64,000 bases of DNA from Neoceratodus forsteri (Eukaryota > Chordata > Ceratodontiformes > Ceratodontidae). Below, piece after piece: positions 44,240-55,952 of this stretch. Made by a program: the position numbers and the translations under genes. The notes under the pieces are model-generated. The model did not search any database. It had not been told where the DNA came from and worked only from the letters and a program-made list of their open reading frames with translations. Numbering within the stretch: the stretch's first letter is position 1; each line of letters starts with the position of its first letter. The stretch lies in contig CM057459.1 in assembly GCA_016271365.2 (NCBI GenBank), positions 825,255,001 to 825,319,000 of the forward strand. Direction: 5' to 3'.

Positions 44240-45933
44240 TTAGGTGGGGGGGTGCAACAACAGCCCCCCAGTGGTGGAACCGCAGGACCGTGACCTTGCC
44301 TTTGTGGGGGTGTGCAGGTGCCCAAACAGGCTAGCCCCAGGCAGGCTTGGGATACCTACATCAGATCCCGGTGTCGACTGCGCTGGGGTCTGTGAGGTGG
44401 ACAGCACACTACAGGGGGTCTCCTGTGCATGGCCACACCCTGTGGCAGCCAGCAACACAAAGCCATCTGAAATTGCACAGGCAATGGGATCCAAGGATGC
44501 AGTCATGGCCTCCTGCATGCGTTGCATCCCCTACATTATCTGAGCAGTGCCCCTTTCCTGCTGCTCAGCTAACTGGCACACCTCCACATGCAGTGCATGC
44601 ACCCCAGTGGCAAGCAGCACCTGTTGCTGAATGGACGCCCACAGCAACCGGGTGTGCTCAGCCAGACAGTCAGCATCCTGGGGTTCCTGGGTGGGATGAT
44701 GTTCCTCTGGTGGTGACCTGCCATGCTGCATAGACCCCTCTCCAGTGGATGTTGCACACTGGGGTCTGCAGGGGAAATGGGCACAGCAGGCGCACTGGCG
44801 GTGGACCCTGTGGTCGACAGCTTGGTGGCACCTGAAGCCTGTTGCCATTGCCTGTCTGGCCACTGTATGCCACTCTGTACCTGCGTGGCCACACCACCAC
44901 CACAGAGCACATCCATGGCACTGCAAACCGATGCACCTGCAATGGTGGCATGCAGTTGTTCTGCGGTTGGCAGAGCACCGGACACGGGACCTGCCTGTGA
45001 TGCCAGCAGGGGCAACACACCCACAATGTCACCCATGCTGTCCAGGAGCTGTGAGTAGTCATCATCAGTGTTGGACCCCACACTGATCTGTGTCTCTGCA
45101 CACAGGACACCAAGGCTGGCATTCTGTAGGATCACATCCAGGGCCTCATCCAACCCTAGGTCTAGGACATCCACTGGCACTGTGGTGCTGATCTGCAGCC
45201 TGTCTGGCTCCTGGATGCCAGTGGATTTAAAAGATTCATCCTCTGAGGCCATACCAGCATTCACGGGAGCCACTGATGCTGCTGCCACCCCCCATCCTCT
45301 GCACTGAGGCGTGTTGGTGCTACAAGAGAAGAAAGGTGTGTCAGTGCTGCAATGCCCACATGTGTCCCCCCATACACTGCCACTGCATGTGTCCTGCAGC
45401 ATGGCATGCGAGTGGGTGTGCAGGCATGCACATGCCATGCATGATGACTGTATGCATGCCAGCATGCCCATGTATGCACCCTCCAGGCCACCAGCTGTGT
45501 GTGTCTGACATACATACCATGCAGTGACAGGCTGCCACCTGTCTGGAAGCCTCCTCCAGGCACACCCTCCACCATGGTGCAGCGCATGGTGTCAGTGTGG
45601 GTGCATCTGCTGGCCCTCCCCGGTGGCATTACAGGATGATCTGACGGCACTCACCTTCTCCTTAATCTGCCTCCTGTCAGTCCCAACCTTTTTGCAGCAC
45701 TTCTGCGCTGACCTCTGGTGGCTGCAGTGCTGGTTCACATAGGTCACCACCTCCACCCATGCAGCAGCCCTGGCCTGTGGTGTGCCCATGGCACCATTCA
45801 ACAGGGCCTCCCTGTCAAGGTAGGCCTCAAACAAGGCATCTGTCTCAGATTAATTGAAGTTGGGCAGGCACTTCGGTGCAGGATCCCGCTCCTCACCCTC
45901 CTCTTTTGTTGACATGTTGCCTCTTGTGGACAT
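44240..45933 (-). pseudogene. Harbinger A Myb/SANT-like gene (gene 2)
   Basis: Minus strand, ATG at 45933. Exon 1 (45933-45518) reads KCLPNFN-stop-SETDALFEA, then GTPQARAAAWVEVVTYVN and KKVGTDRRQIKEKVSAVRSS: a three-helix Myb/SANT domain at residues about 28-95. The donor GTATGT at 45517 and acceptor at 45320 define a 198-bp intron. Exon 2 (45319-44240) is acidic and Ser/Thr-rich (LDLGLDEALDVILQNASLGV) and ends with STPGSDVGIPSLPGASLFGH, conserved in copy B. Harbinger elements need a Myb-like partner for nuclear import and end binding. An in-frame TAA at 45850-45852 and frameshifts in exon 2 break it. Confidence 0.75.
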
Positions 45934-46594
45934 GGACAGCATAGTGTGTCAGTGGCAGCATCTCCTTGGTCAATCCTACCCTGCAGTGCTGTCTGCTCCC
46001 AGTGTGCTGCAGTGGCATCCACCACTTACCTATTAAGGTTGCAATACTGGTCCATGGCCTGTGCTGTTCTGTGGTGCTTATAAGGCACAACACATGCAAA
46101 TGAGGTTGAGCACAACAGTAATGACATGCTAAGGCACCCCACTGTGCCATGCATTGGCTGATAAGCTCATTTGCATGTGGCATCTGAATATCGAGATATT
46201 ACACCGTGTGCAATGGTATTGTGCCAGAGTAAGTGGTGGCACATTGCCCATGCATGCATGGTGCTCAGGCCTACAGTGCGCATGCGCACTGCACTGTCAT
46301 GATGTCAATAGCGCAAGATGTGTGAACAGCGCGATGTATTGGCACTGCGCAATGCACACTTTGCACATGATGGCATGTTCTCTATTGCACTAATGCACAC
46401 TGTGTACTAACCACTGACCTCTGACCCCTGGGTCCTCTCCCTGACCCTGTGACCCCACCTACCAAGCCCACTGCGCATGTCCAGCAGTGCACGATGGTCA
46501 GGTACTGCACAGTCTCCCACGCATCGTGCATCTGGCACCTGTACTGAACATGTGCACCTGATGCAGCCATTTTTACTGCTGAACCTGCTATGGA

Positions 46595-46774
46595 GTGGTG
46601 GCACAGGCTAGACAGAGATGTGCCCTGAACTGGTCCCAGGCTGAACCAACCTTGTGGCTTTTGTGCAGCCCATGCCCCACAGCTGTTTGGGCAGGTGCCC
46701 TTGCAGCAGGCCAGGGTCACTGTGTGGCAGGTGGGACGTGTCAGACAGGGGCACAGAGTTGGGCCATGGTGCAA
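46595..46774 (+). pseudogene. Harbinger A second SANT-like gene (gene 3), 5' piece
   Basis: RQRCALNWSQAE followed, in a neighbouring frame, by AAHAPQLFGQVPLQQARVTV and WQVG matches the start of gene 3 of element B (ARRRAVQWSQIELANLVVIV, then LFGEEPLDRARSVVWQEV). One frameshift separates the two pieces. The gene is cut off by the foldback repeat at about 46775. Confidence 0.65.
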
Positions 46775-47200
46775 ACAGAGTGGTGCCTCAGCAATGTTTC
46801 ATTTCTGTCGAGTTTGTTGAAAAGCAGGAGTGAGCAGTGCTATGATCTGCTAAACTGCATGTGCGCACTGTGAAGTGCAGACTGCCCACCGAGCTCTCTG
46901 AAAACATATAATATGAGTTGGTCTACTGTTGATGATGGTACAAATAAAATACATGTAATACATTCTTTATTCTTTATACCATAAACAGTGGAACAAGTCA
47001 GCTATATATATATGTTTTCCATGGGCTGGACAGTGTGTGCACTTGACAGTGCAGTGCACACATGCTGTTTAGCAGATTATTGCACTGCTCACTCCTGCCT
47101 TTCCACACATGCGCACAGCAAGACAGAAATAAAACATTACTGAGACCACTAAAATAATTTATTTTTGGAAAGAGACATTATTAAGTCAGAATATGACAAG
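46775..47200 (-). repeat. Right copy of the long inverted repeat, itself a foldback
   Basis: 46865-47200 is the reverse complement of 41605-41950. In addition, 46775-46870 (GGTGCCTCAGCAATGTTTC) pairs with about 47060-47150, so the whole block folds on itself around a centre near 46960. Confidence 0.8.
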
Positions 47201-47207
47201 GAGCGGA

Positions 47208-47690
47208 ATTAATTAATGGTGCACTGTCATGTGTGCAGTGCTGTCACACAGTCCCCAGAATTAATGTGCACCCCCGAAATGCTGCTGTCTTATGTCCAGA
47301 AAATTCCCCACTCCAGATGAAGAGAAATGAGAGCACAAAATGGAATGAAAAGTCTCCATTAATTAATGGCACTCTCAGTCATGAGTGCAGTGCTGCCACA
47401 CAGTCCCCAGAATTAATGTGTATCCCCAAAATGCTGCTGTCTTGTGTCCAGAAAATTCCCCATACCAGACAAAGAGAAATGAGAGCATAAAATGGAATGA
47501 AAAGTCTCCATTAATTAATGGCACACTTAGTCATGCATGCAGTGCTGCCACACAGTCCCCAGAATTAATGTGTATCCCCAAAATGCTGCTGTCTTGTGTC
47601 CAGAAAATTCCCCATACCAGACGAAGAGAAATGAGAGTATAAAATGAAATGAAAAATCTCCATTAATTAATGGTGCACTCAGTCATGCAT
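47208..47690 (+). repeat. 152-bp tandem repeat, 3.2 copies
   Basis: ATTAATTAATGG starts units at 47208, 47358, 47510 and 47662. Units share CACACAGTCCCCAGAATTAA and ATGCTGCTGTCTT. The two 85-codon ORFs (47233-47490, 47385-47642) are the repeat read in one frame and are not evidence for a gene. 47700-47990 holds nothing recognisable. Confidence 0.95.
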
Positions 47691-47992
47691 GCACGCACTT
47701 CAATAAGAAGTAAGTCTCTTGCTGCTGCTTTGGAATTTCATGAAATGCTGCTGTTGACACGACTGGGCTGATGCACAGTGTCTTGTCAAATGATGTGCTA
47801 GAAGGATAATCTGACCATTGAGTTAACCATCCATGATGATGTGATAATGCTGTTGTTTGCCCAACATCTGCTGCACTGACCCCAACAGGAAGGATGCCCT
47901 CTGTGTGTACACTAATACTACCCTTGGTAAGTTAATGTACCTGCCTGGCACGATCATTGTTTTCCACAGAACCTGACCTTAAATGCTATATA

Positions 47993-47997
<5 letters not shown>

Positions 47998-48042
<45 letters not shown>

Positions 48043-48050
48043 CACACATG
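47998..48050 (+). repeat. (TG)n(TA)n microsatellite
   Basis: TGTGTGTGTATATATA... runs to about 48040, followed by ACACAC. Simple repeat. Confidence 0.97.
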
Positions 48051-48449
48051 TAATCATTGCTTTGTTTTGTATCACAGGTCATATAGTCACACCGGTTGCT
48101 CATTTCTGTGCTTGATGAGGAATTTTGGCGTTGGAATACTGTCAAGCCAGCTAAGGTATTTTTTTGGGTCATTTGAAAGCAAGTTTCTTTAATGATTTAT
48201 GTTTTTGTTAATTCTTCACAGGTTTTCTCTGCATCCTCAGTCCAGTAATGATGGTCATGGATTCATACTACTTGTTTCATGTCTCCTGGTCCGGGGTGTG
48301 ATGTTGAACTTGTTATTTGGAGAAAGCACCAATGGCAGCATACAGCACCAGAATATTTCCTGCAAAAACAGATAAAGAAGAAATTATTAGTACTTGATTG
48401 CAGTAACACATTATGTTTAAAGTGTGGCTGTTCCATCCTGTCATACGGG

Positions 48450-48845
48450 AGATCAGAGGGCTGTGGGTTCAGTTCCCACATCTGGCACTTGGGTTAATAT
48501 CCCAGTACTGACACTGTAATGCAGCATGAGAGGGGTGCTGCATTTCTGAGGTGCTGTCTTTTGAATGAGACGTTAAACTGAGGTCCCATCTGCCTGGATT
48601 GGTGGTAGTTCAGGTGGATGGTCAAGATCCCATGGCACTTATCAAAAAGAGTAGGGGATTTTCCCTGGTATCCTGGCCAAATTTTCCTCATTCACTAAAA
48701 ATACCACCAACAGCTTAATCTGGTTCAAGGTCAGTTGACATTCATCTGTATCCCCCTCCCCCAGATCGTGCCTGAAAATAGGCAGGATTTGTCTAGTGCA
48801 CTTACCCGGTCAACAAAAACTAAAATAAAAATAAAATAAAAATAT
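48450..48845 (+). mobile_element. SINE, plus strand, 5'-truncated copy
   Basis: Same family as 17095-17537. It starts at AGATCAGAGGGCTGTGGG, inside the tRNA head. It keeps the B-box-like GGTTCAGTTCC and has the body blocks GATGAGAC(G/A)TTAAAC-like, AAGATCCCATGGCAC and TGGCCAAATTTTCC. It ends in an AAAATAAAAAT tail. The A box is missing. Confidence 0.85.
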
Positions 48846-48849
48846 ATCC

Positions 48850-49480
48850 AGAGTAGCAGATAACACACTGTCTATGTAAGCCATATGAAGACTAAATCAT
48901 CACAATCACAAATTTAGTATATGTACTGTAACTCATACACTATCCCTATGTTTTAACTCAAGTTCCATTGTAAAAGACATCTTGCCATGTCACAACCTGG
49001 ATAAAACTTTGTTCAACACTGCCATGGCTGCTGCAGCAATACAGTGTCTGATGTACATGACAAATATATGATGTGACGTACATTTCACCTACGTTATATG
49101 ATTTGCACTCTTTTGAAAAAATAAACAACAAAAAAGAACTGATGAAATAAAACTTGTATGCTTACTGGAAATGGATATCCTGTAGGTGGTTGTAGACAGT
49201 ACTGCAGTACCATAGTCCTCGAGTGAAGGAGAGTGCTTGAAACTGTTAACCTATAAAAAAAGAAAATAAGTTGACCATATGTGTTTCCCCACTGCATCTC
49301 AGAAAAGCAACAGGAAACGTAACACAGCTCAAGAAGTTCCATAGTATGAAACATTAGTACACAAACTCACTTTAAAGTATTGATAGTAAGAAGCCTTGCA
49401 GCTGTGGTTGATGGATGTGATCTCCCTTCTGACTCCGTTTGCCATGGAATGGGCAGGACACAGTATGAAAAACATTGGTG
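48850..49480. other. Unclassified non-coding stretch
   Basis: A/T-rich, with no ORF carrying motifs. No repeat of the window is recognisable here. Confidence 0.5.
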
Positions 49481-49483
49481 TAC

Positions 49484-49935
49484 TGGTGGTGGTCATGGGC
49501 ACATGATGTTGACATTCTCTCTCACTATCTGGTAGCTTTGGCTGACAGCAGTTTTCTGGTGGTGGTCATGGGGTACATGATGACATTCCCTCTCACGATC
49601 TGGTGGTTTTGGCTAAGATCAGCGTACTGGTGGTGGTCATGGGAACATGATGTTGACATTCCTTCTCACTATCTGGTAGCTTTGGCTGACAGCAGTTTTC
49701 TGGTGGTGGTCATGGGGGCACATGATGATATTCCCTCTCACTATCTGGTGTCTTTAGCTAACATCAGCGTACTGGTGGTGGTCATGGGCACATGATGTTG
49801 ACATTATCTCTCACTATCTGGTGGCTTTGGCTAACAGCGGTTTTCAAGTGGTGGTCATTGGGGCACATGGTGACATTCCCTCTCACTATCTGGTGGCTTT
49901 GGCTAATGGCGGTGTTCTGGTGGTGGTCATGGGAA
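49484..49935 (+). repeat. Minisatellite, unit about 73 bp, 6-7 copies
   Basis: TGGTGGTGGTCATGGG recurs at 49484, 49557, 49628, 49701, 49773, about 49846 and 49918, with TCTCACTATCTGGT and TTTGGCTAACA blocks between. Alternate copies are more alike (with or without ATGTTGACATT), suggesting a dimer higher-order unit. The ORFs over it read the repeat. Confidence 0.95.
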
Positions 49936-50704
49936 CAGCTGCAGCCTGCAACACATTCTCCTTGTCACTGTCAGACACACACAGGTGGGTGGCAGGCGGG
50001 ACATGGTGTGTATTGTGTTACAGTATTTCACTGTCAGTCATGAGGCAGATATCTTGAATCTGCAGGTTTTAAGCAGCTAACACCTAGTACTACAAATGGA
50101 CAGTTGTGTCTAACAGCAGGTTAACTGTGTTTGCTAATGACAGCAGGATACATTGGCCCAGATATTCAAAAGGGTTGCGCCATGCGCAATAGGGTTGCTC
50201 CAGCGCAAGTCCGAAAATGCGCCATTCTGCGATATTCGGCAGGAGGCAGATGAGCCCCCCAAATCACGCTGAGCAATACCGCAATGATAATGAATGTATG
50301 TGCAACTGAAGGAGGAGGAACCATGCATAAATGGCGCAGTACGATATTCAACAACATGCGCCATGCGCAATAGGGGAGCAAGCGGAAGTTGTGCAATACC
50401 GGAAATGAGCCAAAATAAAAAAGGAACAAGGGAGAGGCACAAGAACACTACAGGGAAGTCACATGAGGCTGAAATATAGCAATACAAACAGGGCAGGAGG
50501 GACACACAGGGCAGGCCAGGGAAAGGGCACCCTGAACACAGAGGCACAGAGAAGGTGTGGGGAGCCACAGCCAGTGCAGAAGGGGGAAGTACCACACAAC
50601 ACAGAGGCCACCACAGGAAGGTGTTCCTGGTGCAGGGGAAGTAGCAGCCAGAACAGCGGGGGGAACACAGAAACAGCTGTCAGGGGGGAACACAAGCCAG
50701 AGAC

Positions 50705-51971
50705 ATGGCCAGTGCCACCATCCAGATGGAGGCAGTAATGAGGGGGGTGAGAAGGCAGGCAGCAGGGGTGTGCAGCCGTGGAAGGGCCCGTCGGCAAAAT
50801 GCCCCCAATAGGCAGTACCGAGCCCGCACCAGCATCGAGCTGTACAGCGATACTGAGATCGTGGGCCGGTACCACCTGAATAGGGCAATTCTGAGGCAGC
50901 TCTGTGAGCTGTGCAGTGATGTGATGCAGGCACCCACATGACGGAGCCATGCTCTGTCAGTGGAGACTAAAGTGACAGCTTGCATGTGCTTGCTCACCAC
51001 GAGTACCTTCCAGAGACCAACAGGGGACACCACAGGCATAACCCAGTCAGCTGCATCATGCCACCTCACCCAATTCCTCAGCGCACTGCTGCCACATGCT
51101 GCAGAGTACATCCATTTCCCCAGCACACTGGCGGAGCGCACAGCAAACATACAGGAGTTCCACAGGGTAGCATATGCCTGGTGTGCTAGGGGCACAAGAC
51201 TGCACCCATGTGGCCATCCGCGCACCACCTGGCCCTGAGGGGGCCACATATATCAATCGGAAGGGCTATGCTAGCATCAACTGCCAGGTGGTGTGCAATG
51301 CCAGGGGGCGCATAATCAATGTCTGTGCCACGCACCCTGGGGGAGCACATGATGCCTTCATCTGGCCCCAGTCAGCACGGTGCTGCAGATTTGAGAGTGG
51401 GGACATCCCCACTGGCCACTTAGTGGGTGAGTATGCAAACCACACAGACAAACATAGAGCTTGGGAGGGGCATGGTCAGAGGTGACATGGGTAGTGGCCT
51501 ACATGGCCTGAGGCAGGGCGATGCTGATCACCAAACTAACCTCCACCCTCTACACACAGGTGATAGTGGATACCCACTCCGTCCCTGGCTGCTCACACCA
51601 TACCGGCAGCCCATGACCCCATTGCAGCAATGCTACAGTGAGGCACATGCCACCACACGCAATGTCATTGAGCGGGTGTTCGGGATGCTGAAGACATGTT
51701 TCCATTGCCTGGACACCTCTGGCGGTGCCCTACAGTACAGCCCCTCAAAGGCCTGTGGGCTATTCCTGGCCTGCTGCATCCTGCACAACATGGTCAATGA
51801 ATGTGGGATAGCCGTACAGGTCGAAGAGGGGGATAGCAATGGGGACAATGAGGATGCTGGTGATGATGGTGATGGGCAGCCCCCCTTGGGCGACAGGACC
51901 GCCAACTGCTCCGGCTGCCACAGCTGCACCGGGACACCATCACAGAAGATCACTTCAGCCAACTTAAGTAA
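50705..51971 (+). pseudogene. Harbinger B DDE transposase, two exons
   Basis: ATG at 50705 (MASATIQMEAVMRGVRRQ). Exon 1 ends at 51426, the intron 51427-51559 has GTGAGT...CACAG ends, and exon 2 runs to TAA 51969-51971. Motifs are YSDTEIVGRYHLNRAILRQL, QDCTHVAIRAPPGPEG (first Asp), ATHPGGAHDAFI (second Asp), GDSGYPLRPWLLTPY, TRNVIERVFGMLK (catalytic Glu kept) and SPSKACGLFLACCILHNM. Broken by TGA at 50939-50941, a frameshift near 51168 and another near 51895. The intron sits at the same codon (LV|GDS, phase 1) as in element A. The conserved triad fits a formerly active enzyme. Confidence 0.88.
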
Positions 51972-52123
51972 GTCATGGGGCCATGTGCAACCACCAGTGG
52001 CAAAGGCACAACCCACAAACATGCATGGACACACACCAGGGGGTGCATGCCATCAAGGAAAGTGGCCAGGCATGGAACCGCACACACCGCCAGGGATGGG
52101 CAAGGTCTAGCATGGCACGCAGT

Positions 52124-52164
<41 letters not shown>

Positions 52165-52590
52165 ACCAGACATGAACAAAGGGTAGGAGGCACACTGACC
52201 CAGACTGCCACCCCTAGCCACACACATGTCCACAGACCACCATGCCCACTGCCTGTCATTGTGCATATGTCAGATGCTGGGGACCATTGCACAGTGGCGT
52301 ACAGCGCAAAGCAGGCATCATCATGCACATGCAACTGTGGACAGCAGCCGGGAGGGTGTGCAGATGGACTGTGTGTGTGTGTGTGCAGGGCCGGATACCC
52401 ACCTGTGCATTGCCCTCTGAATGACACAATGCACACAGGTCAGCATCAGACAGTAGCCACACTGGGAAACAGGTCAGTCATGTGCCACAGTGCCACGGCC
52501 ACCACTGAGACCCAGCAGCAGTGACAGGCTGACCACTGGCCTCATGGGATGGCACCGACGGTCCCCCAGGGTTTCCACTGCGTGAACACG
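51972..52590 (+). repeat. CA-rich intergenic stretch of Harbinger B
   Basis: A/C-biased plus strand with (CA)n at about 52126-52161, between convergent genes 1 and 2. Equivalent to 43763-44238 of element A. ORFs here are compositional. Confidence 0.85.
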
Positions 52591-52597
52591 ACCATGC

Positions 52598-54142
52598 TCA
52601 CGCAGGGGTCTGCAGCACCCCGAACATTCCTGCACCAGGCATGCTCGGGATGCCCACAGCTGAACCCGGTGTTGACAAGGATGGTGTTGCACAATGCCGG
52701 GAATGGGTGGTGGACATTGCACTGCGAGGTGTCTGCGACGTATGGGCAAATAACTGTGTGCCCATTGTGGCCATGGCAGCAGTGAATGCCTGTGTCTGCC
52801 TGTCAATGGCAGCGGTCACATCCTCACACAACCAGTCCATCCCTGCCAGGAGCAGAGCGGTGTCTCTGCTGTGACGCTCCTCTGCCTGGTGCAGAGCCGC
52901 ACTCAGTGCATCCACCGCCGTCACAAGCCGCATCTGCTGATTGACTGATGTTTGCAGTATCCGGGTGTGCTCATTCAAGAGGTCACCTGCCTGATCGGCA
53001 TGCTGTCCCTCAGGGTATTCACTGCCCTGATGCTCATCACCCCTTGAGGGTGGGTGCTGCACACCAGGGCCAGGCCTGGGCATGTCCACAGGCGGTGCAC
53101 TGATGCCGCCCCCTGACACTGTACCCCCATGGCCATTGGCTGACTGCGGATGCTGCCCCTCCATCTGCCGCTCCCCAGGGCTCAATTGTGCAGCCGCAGT
53201 GGCTGCAACAGTCCCACTGTCCTGGACACACACCAGTGCTGCCCCACTGGTGCAGACGGGCACAGGCTGGGACTGTGATTACAGGCAGGCCTCCATGGCA
53301 TCACCACCCACAGCCATGGCTGCAATGTCACCTGCTGTGTGGCCATCCTGTGGCACACACGTGTCACTGCCCATGACGTTAGTTCCATCATCATCAGTGA
53401 CGGATTCAGCACCAGCCCGAGTCTCAGCATGCTGGCATCCATGGATGCTGGCACGCTGGGACAAGGGCAGGGCCTCCACCGCACCTGCTCCACCAACATC
53501 AGTCTGGACATCCAGGCGGGCCTACTGTCACCCTGACCCCCGTATTCCTGAGGAGGTGGATGGGCCCTCCTCCATCACCATGTGACTGGCCTCAGTGGAG
53601 AGGCCCACCACTGCTGACCCATGCGGATGCTCAGGAGCTGTAAGGGAAAAAAAGTAGCGTTACTGCATGTGACCTACCCTGTTCCCCCAATAGACAGACC
53701 ATGACCTACCATGCAGTGACGGGCTACCGACCGTCTGGAATCCACCACCCGGAACACCCTCAATGGCACAACACTGCATGCTGCCAGCAACCCATTCTTC
53801 CTGTGGGGTCAGGTGTAGCACATCTGCTGTTCCCCCACCAGTCGCAGACCATGCTGCCCTGATGGCAGCCACCTTGTCTTTAATCCTCCGCCTGTCCGTT
53901 CCCATCTTCTTTTTACACTTCTGCAGGGAGTGCTGGTGGCTGCCATTCAGGTTTACAGCACACGCCACCTCCTCCCATGCAGCAGCACGGGCCTGTGGTG
54001 TTCCCTGGAGTCCGCTGAGAAGTGGCTCCTGGTCTAGGTAGGCCTCGAACAGGGCATCTGTCTCGGCTTAGTGAAATCTGGCCTCCTCTTCCTCCCACGA
54101 CTCTGTTCCTCTTCCTCCACCACACGCTCGGTCATGATTCAT
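52598..54142 (-). pseudogene. Harbinger B Myb/SANT-like gene (gene 2)
   Basis: Minus strand, ATG at 54142 (MNHDRACGG). Exon 1 reads EEEEARFH-stop-AETDALFEA, YLDQEPLLSGLQGTPQARAA and KKKMGTDRRRIKDKVAAIRA: a Myb/SANT domain. The intron 53709-53638 (72 bp) has GTAGGT and a T-rich ...TTACAG acceptor, and it interrupts the SLHG codon as in element A. Exon 2 (53637-52598) is Gly/Pro/Ser-rich, then has a helical stretch (HTRILQTSVNQQMRLVTAVD). It ends with STPGSAVGIPSMPGAGMFGV and a stop at 52598. Broken by the in-frame TAA at 54068-54070, the same position as in A, and by frameshifts in exon 2. Confidence 0.78.
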
Positions 54143-54790
54143 CCTGTGAGAATGACATGTGTTACCTGTGACAGTGCAGTCCCATGCATGTCCCAAACAC
54201 CACAGTCCACACTCCCAAACAGCATGCAACTCACTGCAATAGACTGCAGTAACTAACTATGGCCAGTGCAGCCCAATGTCACACTTTTATAGCGCAACCC
54301 ATGCAAATGAGGTGAGGCGCATCTTTAAGTGGATGCAAATGCAGTGACTGCGCCATTGAATGGCTGATTAAATGATTTGCATATGCCGGCTGAATATCAT
54401 GCTGTTGCGCTTTGTGCAGTTGTATTGAACGTGATGAGCCAAGGGCACAGTTCTGTGACATGCGCAGTACACACCTAACTGTGCATGCCCAGGTTGGTGA
54501 CACAGGCGCCAGCCATGCTATGATGCAATTCTGCTTAAAGTTGGACCAGCATAACATTCTGTGGTGATTTGCATATGCAGACCATGATGCTTTGCATTGT
54601 GGGGGCATGTGTGATTTGTATTTTCTTGAAACTTGGCTTCCAGCCAAATGCCCTTTGGTAACCCTTTGCCTCAGTGTTTACATCACAGAGGTTCTTTGTC
54701 TTTTAAATAGTTTTTATTTTAATGGGTTCACCACAATATATCCAAGGCACACTGCCTCTAGGGTAGCTGGTCCATTCCACTGGGGTGTCA

Positions 54791-54850
54791 AACAGACGAG
54801 GCATACTGATGAGTCCTGGTAGGACGAAACACGTGTCTATGTCTTCTGTT
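54791..54850 (+). ncRNA. Type I hammerhead ribozyme, unit 1
   Basis: The core CTGATGA (54806) is followed by stem II GTCC/GGAC with loop TGGTA, then GAAA. Stem III is the minimal AC-ACGT-GT, and the cleavage-site C is 54837. Stem I pairs GGCATA with TATGTC. A second helix AACAGA/TCTGTT lies beyond an internal loop, where tertiary contacts form in type I ribozymes. All conserved core bases are present, so self-cleavage of the RNA is predicted. Confidence 0.92.
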
Positions 54851-55160
54851 AGCACCCTTTGCAAACTGTGTGAGAGGCCTTCGGCACCATGCAATTCTGC
54901 TTAAAGTTGGACCAGCATAACATTCTGTGGTGATTTGCATATGCAGACCATGATGCTTGCATTGTGGGGGCATGTGTGATTTTGTATTTTCTTGAAACTT
55001 GGCTTCCCAGCCAAATGCCCTTTGGGTAACCCTTGCCTCAGTGCGTTTTGCTATTGGAGTGTTCTTTGTCTTTAAATAGTTTTTATTTTAATGGGTTCAC
55101 CACAATATATCCAAGGCACACTGCCTCTAGGGTAGCTGGTCCATTCCACTGGGGTGTCAA

Positions 55161-55220
55161 AACAGACGAGGCATACTGATGAGTCCTGGTAGGATGAAAC
55201 ACGTGTCTATGTCTTCTGTT
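55161..55220 (+). ncRNA. Type I hammerhead ribozyme, unit 2
   Basis: As unit 1, but stem II ends GGAT instead of GGAC, turning the pair next to GAAA into G-T (G-U in RNA). The core is otherwise intact, so reduced activity is likely. Confidence 0.88.
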
Positions 55221-55525
55221 AGCACCCTTTGCAAACTGGTGTGAGAGCATTTTTCGCACCATGCAATTCTGCTTAAAGTTGGACCAGCATAACATTCTGT
55301 GATGACGATATGCAGACCATGATGCTTTGCATTGTGGGGCATGTGTGATTTTGTATTTTCTTGAAACTTGGCTTCCCAGCCAAATGCCCTTTGGGTAACC
55401 CTTGCCTCAGTGTTTAGCACAGAGGTTCTTTTGTCTTTTAAATAGTTTTTATTTTAATGGGTTCACCACAATATATCCAAGGCACACTGCCTCTAGGGTA
55501 GCTGGTCCATTCCACTGGGGTGTCA

Positions 55526-55585
55526 AACAGACGAGGCATACTGATGAGTCCTGGTAGGACGAAACACGTGTCTATGTCTTCTGTT
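55526..55585 (+). ncRNA. Type I hammerhead ribozyme, unit 3
   Basis: Core, stems I-III and cleavage triplet GTC are identical to unit 1. Predicted active. Confidence 0.92.
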
Positions 55586-55893
55586 AGCACCCTTTGCAAA
55601 CTGTGTGAGAGGCCTCTCGGCACCATGCAATTCTGCTTAAAGTTGGACCAGCATAACATTCTGTGGTGATTTGCATATGCAGCCCATGATGCTTTGCATT
55701 GTGGGGGCATGTGTGATTTTGTATTTTCTTGAAACTTGGCTTCCCAGCCAAATGCCCTTTGGGGTAACCCTTGCCTCAGTGTTTGCGCACAGAGGTTCTT
55801 TGTCTCTTTAAATAGTTTTTATTTTAATGGGTTCACCACAATATCCAAGGCACACTGCCTCTAGGGTAGCTGGTCCATTCCACTGGGGTGTCA

Positions 55894-55952
55894 AACAGAC
55901 GAGGCATACTGATGAGTCCTGGTAGACGAAACACGTGTCTATGTCTTCTGTT
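55894..55952 (+). ncRNA. Type I hammerhead ribozyme, unit 4, stem II shortened
   Basis: One G is missing on the 3' side of stem II (GTCC with GAC). The rest is as unit 1. Cleavage is probably weakened. Confidence 0.85.

Larger units (their letters stand above)
41952..46774 (+). mobile_element. PIF/Harbinger element A, 3'-truncated
   Basis: Starts with GGCCTGGATATTCAG, related to the GGCCCAGATATTCAAA end of element B. It carries a DDE transposase (+), a Myb/SANT-like gene (-) and the start of a second SANT-like gene (+), in the same order as B. The element breaks off inside the third gene at about 46774, where the foldback/inverted repeat begins. No right terminal repeat is seen. The 43760-44240 stretch between the convergent genes is CA-rich non-coding. 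Confidence 0.85.

Noticed and set aside
44569..45471. Long minus ORF taken as a single gene start at 45471
   Set aside because: Its first 50 codons fall inside the GT-AG intron of the Myb gene. Only the part below 45319 is exon.
47233..47642. Two overlapping 85-codon ORFs of nearly equal sequence
   Set aside because: They are the 152-bp tandem repeat read in one frame.
49475..50057. Trp/Val-rich ORFs with internal repeats
   Set aside because: By-products of the 73-bp minisatellite. The unit length is not a multiple of three and no frame is kept.
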